Below, piece by piece: positions 1-12,137 of a stretch of DNA of 64,000 bases (position 1 is its first letter; each line of letters begins with the position of its first letter). This stretch comes from Phytoseiulus persimilis (lineage: Eukaryota; Arthropoda; Arachnida; Mesostigmata; Phytoseiidae): positions 61,001 through 125,000 of the forward strand of contig JAQZDE010000024.1 of the NCBI GenBank assembly GCA_037576195.1. The letters are read 5' to 3'. The translations under genes were made by a program, and so were the position numbers. The notes under the pieces were generated by a model, which made no database searches, was not told the DNA's origin, and worked only from the letters and a program-made list of their open reading frames with translations.

Positions 1-2200
1 CTCCGTAAACAGCGGCAGTAGGACGGTGAGCTTCCACGCACAGAGAATTGTGATCGTGTGCACTCTTCACCATCGTTTGATGACTTCACTCAGGTCGTTG
101 CTTGAAACAACACCAGTATGCCGCGGCCGCATCGCTCTTGAAACATTCCCTCTTGCTCGGTGCACCAGATTCGGATCAGACCTATAGACTCCGAATCCCA
201 AGGCCCGCCCGGCGAATCATAATAATTTTAAGAGAACGGCCTTGCCTCACCAATTCGTGCACGGCTTAAAATTAAATACGATACGAGACACTCACTCGTC
301 GAATTCGAACACTCGGGCCCCGAATTCCTGAGCGTGTCAGACAACGGAGAGCGTATCTACCTTGGCGGCATGGAGAAAATCATAAAATTAATTTACCCTA
401 CGAAGAATAATATTGTAAACGGAGCGACGAGAAACGTCCACCGGGATGTTGGAATTTGGAAACTATCCTCCGGGCGATTTTTCGTAGAGACTGTGCGCGC
501 AAGCGAGCGCTAGCTTCCGCGGAACCAGTCTCGAGCGGTCCAGAACTACGCGAGCTGACTCCGTCAATGTGAATGCGGTCTCGAAGTACCTTGTGGTTTG
601 AAAGATTCTCGGATGTGATAGAAGCCCTTTTGTGAATGCACTTCGAATGCAGAACGATGACACCCTGCGTTTCCGGAAACATGTTTCGATGAAGCAAGCT
701 GTTTGCCCTTCAAGACTAGCCGGTGAGAGATTGCAACGAAGCGATCGTCACCGAGGTTTATCGCCGTGCTCGAGGAAAAGATGTTCTCTCATTGTGTCGA
801 ACCCCTCGGCTCCGCCTCCCGAACTGATCGCGGGAAGCTCATCCCCACTTGCAATCGGCGATTCCCGGCTAGTACTCTGCTATGATTACGGGAAACATGA
901 TCTGCCTCCAATCGTATTATTAATCAAATGAATGACGTTAGTTATGGTAACGCACGGTCTGTTGTATGGATCTTCCACGGGGCAATAAATCTCGTTCTTT
1001 ATCGATTCTGAACCATTGGTGTTTTGCTCTCACATGCTGTGCGTGAGAAAATGAACGAGTCAATCATGTCCGAACTCTCACTGATCCTTTCTGCCCAGGC
1101 CTTTCCCGTATTTACATCGAGCTAACGAACCTGAGGTGAGGTCGTTCGTGACGCCCGTCTGAAGAGCGAACAAACAATTGAAGAACCCAGATTCAAAGTG
1201 TCGCAACTCAGAATTTCACCAAGTTGAGTTTTTAGTCGGGAACCCATCGAACCGATTTCCGACGACGTGATTTTGCGTTTTTCTCACAAACGCTTTACTC
1301 CTTGTTCCCCTCCACTTCTCTCGTTTCCGAGAAAAGCCCAGATTAACGTTGTCGGAAATTGCTTCGACGGGCTCCCGACTGAAAACTCTTAGAAATTGCA
1401 AGTTGTGACGTGTTGAATCTGGCCTCTTCAATTGCTGGAAGCTTCCCTCCGAAGCCCACTTCGAGGGATCCCTAGCCCACATTGTTCCGTGTACTACACG
1501 AGCTCGATGGTTTTTGCTCAGGAGAACGTCGCTCTTCGATGCCCGTTCTCTCTGCGCAAATGCATACTCAGGGACTGAATTCATGGACACATATTTGGTT
1601 CGTGACTGAACCATGTTATTGAGCATGCGCTACCCAGCCTCGACGACTTCCTGGATCTCATCACGTGGAAGGATCCAGGGCCCGAGTGTTCGATGTAGGC
1701 AAACACCATATGTGGAGAACGAACTGCTAGATCCATTGTCTTCGAGCATCCCAGAGAAACTGGTCCTGGTTCGGAGCGGACGTCGTGGAACGAGCCCAGT
1801 GACGCCGTCCTGCAGGTCTGGCCCGGCGACTCGGATCAGATGTCCAGGTCTACAGAATCTACCCCCGCTCACAGGCTCCATCAAGGCCGGTTCCCGCATC
1901 AGGATAACCACGAGTTTCTTCTCCCTCGAGAAGCGCGGAGTCCAACGGGAGGCGATTTGTCGAATTCTCGCGAATCGCATCCCCGTTCATTGGGCACATT
2001 CATGCAGTTCGAATCTTGGCGGGAAAGCAGCTTCTTCGCGTGCGGGTGAGCATGTGGGCGTACTTTCCTCTGCCCGTGCGTCTTTCGATCCTTGTATGTG
2101 TGCCTCTTGTGACGTCGGTGGCGACGCCGGCAGTGCTCGTAGTAGGGTGGGTAGGTATGCCCGCGCCGATGGCGGCGACGGCAGTCTCGCTGGAGAACAA
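1..2200. other. upstream flank, no gene recognised
   Basis: Open frames up to 233 codons exist on both strands, but none resembles a known family or shows an exon chain with matching splice phases. The last part grades into the GC- and repeat-rich leader of the Zc3h12 gene. It is probably promoter or intergenic DNA; undetected non-coding 5' exons are possible. Confidence 0.5.
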
Positions 2201-2340
2201 CCCTCTCTCGATGAGCGGCTGCCGCAGCCCACTCGCAGCGGCGGCATCGGAGGCAGCCGCGGCTGCCAATGGGTGAGTCAGTGCGTGATGATGGCGGCGG
2301 CGGCGGCACTGTAGTGAGAGACGACGACGCAAGCAGCGAG

Positions 2341-2540
2341 TCTGGCAGGCAGGCAGGCAGGCGGGTAGACAGGCGAGCAATAGAGCAGCCAGGCGGCCAG
2401 TCAGTCAGCCAGCCAGGCGCTCGGAGAGACGGGCAGGCAACCAAGTGAGGCAGTAAGCCAGTGACTACGTCTCCCAGCCTACCTAACGGGCGGCCGGGCG
2501 GCCAGTTCGTTCGTTCGTCCGTCAGTCAGGCGGGCAAAGA
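2341..2540. repeat. imperfect tetranucleotide tracts in Zc3h12 leader
   Basis: Runs with a four-base period are visible: GGCA units near 2345-2362, AGCC/CAGT-like units near 2395-2415, and TTCG/TCAG units near 2508-2530. They lie 200-400 bases upstream of the Zc3h12 start codon, so they are likely part of its promoter or 5' UTR. Similar tracts recur around the how exon at the other end of the window. Confidence 0.7.
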
Positions 2541-2750
2541 GACGAACGAGCCGAGGAGGAAGCCGCAACCGTCGAGTTAGTGCGGCCCACCGACCGCTAA
2601 CCAACCCGCCAGCCAAATAGGAGCGAAATGAGTCGACGGTTGAGCTGGTGGTGGTCGTGGAGGCCAAGGGCCCCCACGGAGGAGAGTTTCTAGACCTCCG
2701 GCCGGCGCTTCGCACTCGGCCTGTCGACGTCGCCGTCGACGTGTTCCACC

Positions 2751-5700
2751 ATGGAGGCCGAGATCCAAGTGCGGAACTGCGATGTTCCCTTACTCAAGTG
2801 CTGCCTAGAGCGGCTGCTGCAGCTGTTCGAATGTTTAGCTAAGGTGGAAGAAGGAGCCGACTGCCTTCAACTGAAACTGTGGACGCACAAAACAGACGAT
2901 ACACTCCGAAGTGCCCAGGTACGCTTTGACGTAGCTACTAGGCGAGTGGGGAACATGCTAGAGAGGAATCCTTCAGGATAACGGGAACTTCCCGGGATTC
3001 TCCTGCGCGATCGGCCGGACCGCGATGACAGACCCAGGACGAAACTTCCTCGTAGTTCTTGGGAGCAAAATCATCGGCGCATAGAACGCTCGGAGCTGAT
3101 TGAACGATTCCGAGCGATCCCTCCCGAGTATACCGCACAAACTGAGCGAGCTATTGCTGGCACAAGTGTCGCAGTAGCAGATGCGTGTCGCTCTCCCTTT
3201 CTCTCACGTAGTTTAGAGGCGTGAACTGACGTGAGTCGGATTAGGTGAGCCGATTGAGTTTGCGCTAATCGGCGTGAGAATGATTCGGCATGAGGAGTCG
3301 AATTCGTTCGTTTCTGCTCGGGCTTCGAAGTCCTGGCTCGAGTTCACGCCTGCGAAAGACCAATATTAAACAAATCCACCCGACCCAAACCGCGCACAGA
3401 GGAGTCGCGCCGCCGGCGGAGCACCGCTGCTCCACATTCGGCCGGCGACGTTCCCGTGCCTCAGAGCGAATCAGGAGTGAAAGCTGATCAGTGATCATTT
3501 TTGAACTCTTCCTCGATCTGGAATCCTGATGAGCGTGTCAGATCGCGGTGAGCGTTGGCTTGCGGTTGGGCCCTCGGAATGAAAAAAAAAAACTCCGCAG
3601 CAGCCTATCACCGATTCAGCCGATTATCAAGAAACTCTATCAAAGTCGTTGACAGCACGCCGGGAATAGAATCGGGTTGTGCTTGTCACCGGTAACCAGC
3701 GCTGACGTACCGCTGCAACGTCAAACTTCATGGGCAGAGAGTGAGGAGTAAACTGGAACCACGTCTGCGGTGCAAGTTCCATCGCTGTTTTCGAGAGATT
3801 AATAGTCGAACAATCAGTTGGCCGGCTGCTTCCCAGCTTTGCTATATCCGGGATGGCGATAGAGTAGCTCGAGCGAAATCGGGGATCTCTACGCCACTCC
3901 AGTCGCTTCAAGACTGGCTAGGAGCTAACGTCGAGCGACCAGATTCAATTAAAACAACTCTCCAAACATATCTCTCGTGAAACCTGTTCACCGCTCTGGA
4001 GTAACGTTTCGTGCAGCTGTGAGAGATCTCGATTTTGTGGAACTTCGCGATAGGCTTTGACCTTCGTCTGCGACCCGATTCGGGCGCCCGGTGCCTCTCA
4101 CCACCGGATATGCAATGTGAGTTCCATATTTTTGCGTTCGATTTCAACCGACGCGACGAGCTGGGTGAAAAGATAGCGCCGTCGGCTACCACGACGAGGA
4201 CGAGGCGGCTCTGACCTGCGGCCACCTCGGGAGGCGCTCGGGGCCGGTGATCCATGCGGTCCTGTTCTTGTCAGGAGTGGGTCAGGAGTACAGGAGTTCA
4301 TCCTGGTATGGGATGCTGTCCGCGGAGATGAGTACCGATGTGTTTCTATGTCCTCACTCAGAAACTTTCAAAAATACGAATGCGAGGAGATGCTCATTTC
4401 CGAGCTCGAAAGGGTTGTTTTGCTTCGTGATTCCGGGAGAGTTCCCGGGCGGTGCCTGACGGGGAAACATACTCGGATCGATCGGAGTCATCACGGATCG
4501 CCGTGCCGACAAATTCCGCTCGGGAGCGTGCGCCACCGTCCTCTGAACTCCGGGACGAGAAGCACCTGAAATTCATGCGCACCAGGAGCCGAGGGCTGCA
4601 GGGCGATTTGTGCGTTCGCGTTGAGATCCGGCTTCGCTGGCTGGCCCCTCGATGAGCTGAAGAGTCACGACCGGCAAGCCGAATCTGACATTGGCTGGTC
4701 GACCGGCGTCCAGCCCCTGCGCGCATCCGGCTTCGTCTCGAAGCAAGTTCTCTTCGGCGAGAAGAGCCAGTCATCGGTAAGCGGTCGGACTTGTGATGAC
4801 GCTTTCGCTCTTTCTTCACTCTCCCGTTCGACGGCAAACGAACGGCAACTGAACGGCGAGCGAGCGACGAAAAGCCAAGCTACCCCAAACGAGGGATCGT
4901 CGTGAGTGTTTATGTTCGAATCGGAGTTTGTTCCCCCGTGTGAGGTTCACGTTCAGGAGTCAACTCGGTCGCGAACCCTCGAGTAAACTGTTTCGAGCCT
5001 CAACGGAACGCTCGGTCCGAATCGTACCAGCCGTCATCCATGCGGTGCCCGCACTCGATCGTTGAACGCATGTGAGTAGATGTCTCCGACCTCACTATGG
5101 CTGCAAAGCCGGTCGGCTCATTGCTGTGAGGAGGGGGCTCCACGAGCTCGAGTCTGGTGACGGGAGGACAGCGCGAATAGAGGGGACGATAGGCCGAACC
5201 CGAGTGGTAGTTGGAATACCGACCGTAGAGTGACCGCCTTTCTCATCCATACCCTGTATCAATCTCTGGATCGTGATCGTCATACATGCGAAACGGAATG
5301 TTGAAAAATCCCCCCCCCCCGCCCTCCAGGACTGAATCGTTCCGATCGGTCACGCGCATCGTAAAACAAACTAACGTACGTTCCGTCTCTCACAGGAGTT
5401 CCTGCTCTCTGTGACGTCAGAATACCCGGCATCTGAGAAGCGACAACCTCTGAGCACCGAAGCCCTCAGTCAGCTGTTCAGCCTCCGGAGTGAAATCGAG
5501 CGAGATGCACGCGTCCTGTTGATATTCAGCGACTGTGAGGTTGTAATCCGGGGTCCACAGGCGAACGTGCAGCTTGCCATGCAGCTGGTGGACGAATTCC
5601 TCGCACACGGCGTTGTTCTCAGCGACGTCATCAAGCACTCGCTGACGGCGGACTCTCTGCTGTCGGACCCGATTGGCGGGCCGAATGGACGCGAAAACGG

Positions 5701-7606
5701 ACGCCTCACCCGTCGCGTTGAGAGCGAGGACTCGTCCTACGACTCGGACACTGAGAGCGGTTTGGGCCCCGGGACCAAATCGCAGGGCACCCTTCAACAC
5801 AGAATGCACGACGACGTCTCGAGGACCGTTTCAGACACCTTGGGGGCGGAATTTGCGGAGTACGTCAGTACCCACAAAGTCGAACTGAAGACGGTACTTG
5901 CTGACCCTAGCTACCAGACACGGCTGGAGTTCGCTGTGAAACTCGGCTACACGGAAGCGCAATTCCAAAACGCGCTCCAGAGACTCGGCCTCAGCGCGTC
6001 CAACAACGAGCTTCTAGCTGAGCTCATAAAGCTGTCATCGACGACGAAACCGGTCCTGCTCGACGCGAGCTCCTCCGACGCGGCTCGCAGCGGCGATCTA
6101 TGGCCGATCGTCATCGACGGACCCAACGTTGCGATGAGCCACGGCAAAAACGTGTTCTCCTGCCGAGGAATCCAAATTTGTGTCGACTACTTTCGCGCCC
6201 GGGGTCACAAGCAGATCACGGTGTTCGTGCCCAGTTGGCGCAGAGAGGCACCTAGGCCGAACACCCCGATAGCTGACCAAGAACTGCTTCTGCAACTCGA
6301 GAGCGAAGGCGTCGTCAGCTTCACGCCATCGAGGAACGTGAACGGCAAACGAATAGTCTGCTACGAAGACTACTACATCCTGGACGTGGCTCTCAAAGAC
6401 GATGCTATCGTCGTGTCGAACGACAACTACCGAGACCTCGTTCAGAGGAAACCCGAGTTCAAAAAAGTCGTCGAAGAGCGCCTCCTCATGTATGTGTTCG
6501 TCAACGACCGCTTCATGCCGCCCGAGGACCCCCTCGGCCGGACCGGACCCACCCTCGACCAGTTCCTCAGCAAAGTCCCTCTCCAGCTGCCGTCTGTGTG
6601 CCCGTATGCCAAAAAATGCACTTATGGAAACAAGTGTAAATATTATCACCCCGAGAGGGGCAACAAGCCCCAGAAGTCGATCACCCAGACGCTCGCCGAG
6701 CAAGCCAAGATCCAGCTGCAGGAGGTCAAAGCTCGCGCGAATCTCGGCAACGAGGTCACCAGGACCCGGAGCGTTCCCGTCACTCTGGCCGGCGACCCGA
6801 CACTGCCCACCGGGACCAAGAAGAAACAGCCTCTGAGCCGGACGCGGTCGGCGGCACCGGCCCAACGACTTCAGGACGATTTCCTGATCCACGGCTCTGC
6901 CTACGGCGGAGACGCTCTGTGGCGACACCCGAGCTGGTCGAATCTGCCCATGAACATGTTGAGCGAGTCCGGCCATCTTTCGCTCGCGAAGAAACTCTCC
7001 GATCCGGACTCCCACTGTGAAACGGTCTCGGCCGACCCGGGCCCCGGACTGCACAAGAAATTACAGAGACAGCTGACTCTCAATCCGAATCACGACGATC
7101 GGCTGGAACAAATGAAACTCGTCAACACCCACAGCAGAAGCCCCAACTCGCATCACAGTCTGGCCCATCTCAGCTCGGACGGCTTCCGCTCAACTCAGAA
7201 AGACGCCTTCAAGGACGCATGGCAGGCCGGCGGTCTCTCCGGCCAAAATTCCACGTCCGACACGAAACTGAACATGTTCCCGAACCAGTTCGTCACGCCA
7301 ACCTGCTACCAGGCCAACATTTGGTCTCCGATACCCGCTCAGCAACACGTCCGGCCGTCGAGCGTTCCTCCGCAGAACCGAATGCGAACCCCGCTCGCGG
7401 TACCGCTCGCACCAGCGGGATCCTTCGGATCGGGCGGACCTCTGCCCGCTGTCAACGCGTTCGAGGAGAGACAGAAGCTCTACAATAGTCTGACGCCCAT
7501 CTTCCCGGAAGAGCAGGTGAAGGCGGCGATGGAGTCACAGCCAGATGAGCTCAACCCGCAGAAGATCTGCGCGGCAATCATCTCCTTGTTCCCGCCGAAG
7601 CCCTGA
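2751..7606 (+). CDS. Zc3h12: Zc3h12/Regnase-family endoribonuclease
   Basis: Two coding exons: 2751-2918 (56 codons, start in a strong CCACCATGG context) and 5396-7606, joined by a phase-0 intron with donor GTACGC and acceptor CACAG. The product is about 792 residues. In order: an N-terminal region of about 125 residues that looks KH-like (split by the intron); an acidic Ser/Asp stretch; a UBA-like helical segment (LEFAVKLGYTEAQFQNALQR) near residue 230; a NYN/PIN ribonuclease domain from about residue 291 (VIDGPNVAMSHG, TVFVPSWRRE, VVSNDNYRDL); a CX5CX5CX3H zinc finger near 458; a long polar region; and a C-terminal helical module (LYNSLTPIFPEEQVKAAMES). The order from UBA-like to C-terminal module matches vertebrate ZC3H12A-D, cytoplasmic RNases that cleave stem-loops in mRNA 3' UTRs. 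The acidic pair usually written DD after 'CY' is ED here. Function is inferred from family; identity is very likely. Confidence 0.95.
2919..5395 (+). other. Zc3h12 intron 1
   Basis: A 2,477-base intron, long compared with the short introns of neighbouring genes. A run of C lies at about 5311-5320. No nested gene is recognisable. It could hold enhancers or an alternative promoter, but nothing in the sequence shows this directly. Confidence 0.8.
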
Positions 7607-10144
7607 TATTGAGGAGTATCCCAGGATTCCCAAAATCCAAATACGGCTCACCAGAGACTGTGACGCCTTGCGTCGTGCAAACGAGAGAAGCGAAGAACTT
7701 CTCGCCAACTTGTGATGTTGTTTGTTCAACACGAAAGGAGCGACGTAGCTCGCGAATCGCGTCCTGCAGTTTCCAATCGTAAACATTTCCACGATTCCTC
7801 GCCAATCCTCTCGATGAGGAGCGGAGTCCCCCGCTGACAATGATTAGGAGCGGAGCCCGACACCATAACGAATGATTATTTAAATCGCGTCCGGTTGATT
7901 CATACATCGGCGTGAAACTCGTAGTCCCTGACTAGGGTTTAGTGTTGGTCCCAAGGACCGTACGGGTTAAACGATTGTGGCATGACTGGTCGAACCGGGT
8001 GGAACGATATCTCCCGATGGAGTTCGTCGCCGTGGATGGCGCGATGAAAATCTGCCAACTCTCGGAGCGCGGTCTCTCGTAGAGACTCGTGACGTGATTT
8101 TACATGTAACGATAAATGACAGTGGGGAGCAAATTTCGCAGCATCGGCGGGCACGGAAATTCGTAGCATCGGTGTGTGCGCTGGAGTTATACAACGGAGG
8201 AAACACTTTCACATATTTGAGAACCACTCTCACGAGGCCATAAGCTCTTCTAGTCATCGCTACGGAAATCATGGAAAACTTGAGCGAATATTGCAAAGGG
8301 AGATGACGGCTATTCTCGTATGGATCACATGTATGATGCCAGTCTGAGCATTCGAGATTCAAGGACGGCTAGTCATCTTGGAGAAGCCTCCAGACAAGAA
8401 GCTGCTCACTTTTGACTCCTCATGGAAAAGAGGCGGCGCGATAGAGGGACCGAGGCGAACTGTAAATGTTTCAAATGATTTTTTCGTGAATCGCCGACGA
8501 GTAGAGTAACCAGGAGGCGCTAGAGTCCGTAAACTTACTTAACTAGTTACTACATACACACAGAGCTCGGAGCACGCCGGAAGTAATGTGAGGAACCCTC
8601 TGGTCGTTGATTGGATTGATCCGGTACTGAATCAATCGATTGAATAATCAACACAACGTTTCCTATTCGGTGGAGCCTATATACGTTTTACGGAATGCAT
8701 ACTGCAGGAACGAACGAGTCAGGGGGCCCATCCAGACTGCAGTTCAGTCAGAGCTGGTCAGTTGGATCCGCAGCGCCGTACTTCCATCGTTTCAACTGTG
8801 AAGTGTCGTCATGCTCTTGTATAGGCACAACATTGTATGTCTCTGTGAGAGATTCACGCGAGTCAATCACAACCCATGGTACTGCGTGATTTGAATATTA
8901 TGATCATCATTATTATCATTATCCTCGCACTTGTCGTACTGTGACCAATAATATTAGTATTATTTTCTCTACCATTGAACAATTTAATGGGCTGACGGTG
9001 TCTCAAGCGAAACGATGCACTGCAATGTTTTCCGTTGTGCTGCCCTCGGACAGATCTTGGGAAGGCGAGTCCCTGTTGTTACCGTGACCGATTCGTTCCC
9101 GGTGTGTCGATGAACGAGTCTACGTTGCTGAAGTATCTCAGCCTCGCCCGGGCTAAGGACACCAGGTCATTTTGGATGATTTCCGTCGTGAGCTATCTCA
9201 TAGAGCTTCGGAAAACAACCAACATCTGCAAGTGGTATCGTTCCATGCCTGCATCCGGGAAGTCTTGTCCCGTTCGACACCGAAATAATCAGCTCAAATG
9301 GTTTCAAATTCGAGCCATGAGGTCGGAAAAATCGACTTTTCCTGATCGCCACAGCTGATCCGACAACTCTGACTGCAAATCGAGTTTGTCGAACGACAGG
9401 CGGCCGTGAGAAGGTTCCCAAGCCAATCCAACGACATTGCAGCCTCTCGTGAGTGAGTAGGGTCCGTATACACGACGAAAAATGACATGCTTTATTTGTG
9501 AAACCCTGTGACGATGTTATATGTGTAACCGTCGCATTCCAGCGGCTAAACTGTATCAGTAAGGACGTCTCCAGTGTGTGCTTGTCAAGCTGTTAAACAC
9601 CTTGGAAACGTCTGAAACCAGTGCTGCGGTAGCTGAGTCGAATTCTGTCGGGCGATGGCACAGATGTTGATGTACGGTGTGGATTGGAGTTCATCGTGGA
9701 TTGCCCGGTGCAGGTCCGCAGCACTTGGCCGCGTATTTTATCTTCCACAAAGTCATCAGACTTCGATGTGAGCAGGACTTGAGCACGATAGAGTTCCTGT
9801 CGCGCGTTCCCATGCTCTGCTAGTAGGCTTTCCCATGTGGGAAGCAATGTAAGTTGTATTCACAACATGAGCTCACTAGACGGAGTCTCCCAATACTGCT
9901 CCAACTAGCCGATCATTACGGAGCGTCTCTCGACCGCACGTGGAAATAGATTTGATGTTTCTCTAGATCAACCGGATCAATTCATTGTACCGCGACAACA
10001 ACGATTGCGATATGGCACCACAAGAAAGAGAAGAACTGTTGACTTCACCGAACTCCAGTATCGAGCTGTCTTTGCGCTAAATTAGATGAAGCAAAAATAT
10101 ATCGGCTTATACATTAGAAGTTGTCTGGAGAGAAACACAATAAA
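7607..10144 (+). other. probable long 3' UTR of Zc3h12
   Basis: No supported gene follows the Zc3h12 stop, and the first canonical AATAAA on this strand is at 10139-10144, which implies a 3' UTR of about 2.5 kb if it is the signal used. The stretch has AT-rich patches with ATTTA-type and ATTATT motifs (near 7872-7883 and 8891-8975). Regnase mRNAs in vertebrates are regulated through their own 3' UTR, so a long UTR would fit. An earlier, non-canonical polyadenylation site cannot be excluded. Confidence 0.4.
10139..10144 (+). terminator. poly(A) signal candidate (AATAAA)
   Basis: First AATAAA downstream of Zc3h12 on the same strand. A second copy is at 10243-10248, so the transcript could have two alternative ends. 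Confidence 0.4.
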
Positions 10145-10272
10145 TATTTGCACTCATTAAGAAACCTCAAAAGTGTCTCTTGACTTCATGACGAAACCTC
10201 TCAATATCGAACGTACTGCGCACGTGCTGTTCAGATAGGAACAATAAATGAAACAAAATATTCATATGTTCC

Positions 10273-10329
10273 CTGTGATCTGAGGACGAAGATCACGGAG
10301 CGACCCAGGGCTCCCCCTTCGGGTAGCCC
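10273..10329. other. two adjacent inverted repeats (hairpins)
   Basis: The first pairs 10275-10280 (GTGATC) with 10291-10296 (GATCAC), extendable by two pairs including a wobble, with a 10-base loop. The second pairs 10308-10312 (GGGCT) with 10325-10329 (AGCCC) and has an inner CCC/GGG stem with a three-base loop. They sit just after the candidate Zc3h12 poly(A) signals. Function is unknown. Confidence 0.5.
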
Positions 10330-12137
10330 CCTTCCCTTATCACTTCTTGCGACTCGCGGAGCGATGATCTTGAACCTTCAAATGCAGTTCTCAACCCCAA
10401 CTTCGGAGTATTCGGTAAAGAGACTCATGTTGTTGCTCCACATACGTTACTGAGCAATCGAAGTCGAAAACTGAAGTTAAAAGGTGACGGAGGCGGAGAG
10501 AGAAACGTTCGACGACGGACTTCTGAAGAAGTCGATAGAAAGGTATCGCATAACTAGGTCTCGACCCCAGATAACACCAAGAGGTCGTGCGTTTCCCTCG
10601 TGAGTACCCCGCGCTTGGCCTCCCTACTGAGAGCGATAGAGGGAGTCATCTAAAACTCACACATGGGCAACCCATCTCCTAACCGCCTCCCCCTCTCCTC
10701 GCCATTCGCCCCAACTTAGACCCTTCAATACTATCACCTGTATGCGAGTTCTGACGATAAGGTGCACCACCCCGATATGACGCCAGCTAGACTCCTTGGC
10801 ACCTCCTCGAGGTCATCGAATTCCCTTCCCCGGAATTTGGACGATGCGACTGAAACATCTGCCGAGCTGAAAGCCAGGCGCGGCTTCAAAGTACAATAGC
10901 TTAACTCATAAGTGCGACACTCATAATGAAATTCGCTGGATATTCATGGCTGACTCTCCATCCAAGTATTATACCTCGAGCCTAACTCAGCCCCCCCCCC
11001 CCCGACCTCCTTCGGAAATTGCTGACTGTTTTTTTTTGCTCAAATACGCCACTGATTGGAATGCGGGATGACGTTGTCAAGTTTTCGAGATCCTCTCAAG
11101 GTCCTTCGCTCACATTGTCCACAGCCGCTTCCGACTCGACATGGAAAATTTGATCATCTTCTATGTTTCACCATGAGCTTTCAATCCACCGAGAGAGCAC
11201 TTGGCTGGCAGATACGATATCCTTCATCTGTACGCGCCAACAAAGCAGCTAAAACGGGATGTTGTGCCCTTAGAATAGGAAATCGGAAGATAAAAAGATG
11301 TCGGCTCGATATCCATCGAAAAATCAGCCCATCGGCTCGGAGCAGTGCTCCCTGGTACCCTATTCCCTGGATTGGCGGCCGACCGGAAGATTGCTGACGA
11401 TGGGATTCGTTGCAAGGGGTAAGGTTGAGAAACACTGGCTCACAATCTTGGAATTCATCATGGGGATCGGTTTCAGTCGGGAGAATACTTGGCGGGGAGG
11501 AGGAATGACTAAGGTAGATTCGTTCTCTTCTTTGCGGAAAACATCTGTCGGAACCGGTATACCGGCTACAGGTTGTCTAAGATGAATCATCAAGACTAGG
11601 AGCACGAGTCTGAACCGCTGCCCTCAACGAGAATGACCCTCTTGGTCGAAGAACGCGCGTTGCTCATTGGTCGATAGTCACTCTTGCCTCTGAGGGAGAG
11701 AAGCGACGGACCCGCCTTTGGCGGGAGATCGCATCTGCGGGTCGGGGCATCTAGTCTCCTCTGAAACGGGACTCACATGAAGCCAACACAGTCGGAGAGG
11801 AGTGCTGCTATTCTGACTGTCGAAAATCTAAAACGTGAGTGTGGAGACAGCTTGCCTCATCGCAGACGAATTTCTGACGTTACTCTGGAGCACGGACCCG
11901 TTGTCTTGACTCAGTCAACCCACGGATCCAGCGCTTATTATACGTTCCGTTCACTCGGCGACCTGTTGACATCCATCTGACAGATGGACGATATCAGCAG
12001 AGGGCTGAGAGGTTTCCCTATCGACCTATGCAGTCCCACGTATGCAGCTGAATTCATGTGAGAGGCGGACTCGCGTCCTGGCTCTAATGGAATTTCGCAG
12101 GAGTTCACGATGGTTTTCGTCCTTATTCCAGATAAGA
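10330..12137. other. intergenic, no gene recognised
   Basis: Pyrimidine-rich sequence at 10640-10740, a run of 13 C at 10991-11003 and a T run near 11030 stand out. Open frames here (longest 113 codons at 11056-11397) do not resemble known proteins. The 3' part must hold the promoter and 5' UTR of the cytochrome b561 gene; I could not locate its first non-coding exon. Confidence 0.5.

Noticed and set aside
6098-7054. 318-codon minus-strand open frame
   Set aside because: It is the antisense shadow of the Zc3h12 nuclease exon; its composition follows from the plus-strand codon bias.
8665-8760. TATA-like sequence followed by a TCAGT initiator-like motif
   Set aside because: The spacing (about 70 bases) is wrong for a core promoter, and no supported gene follows.
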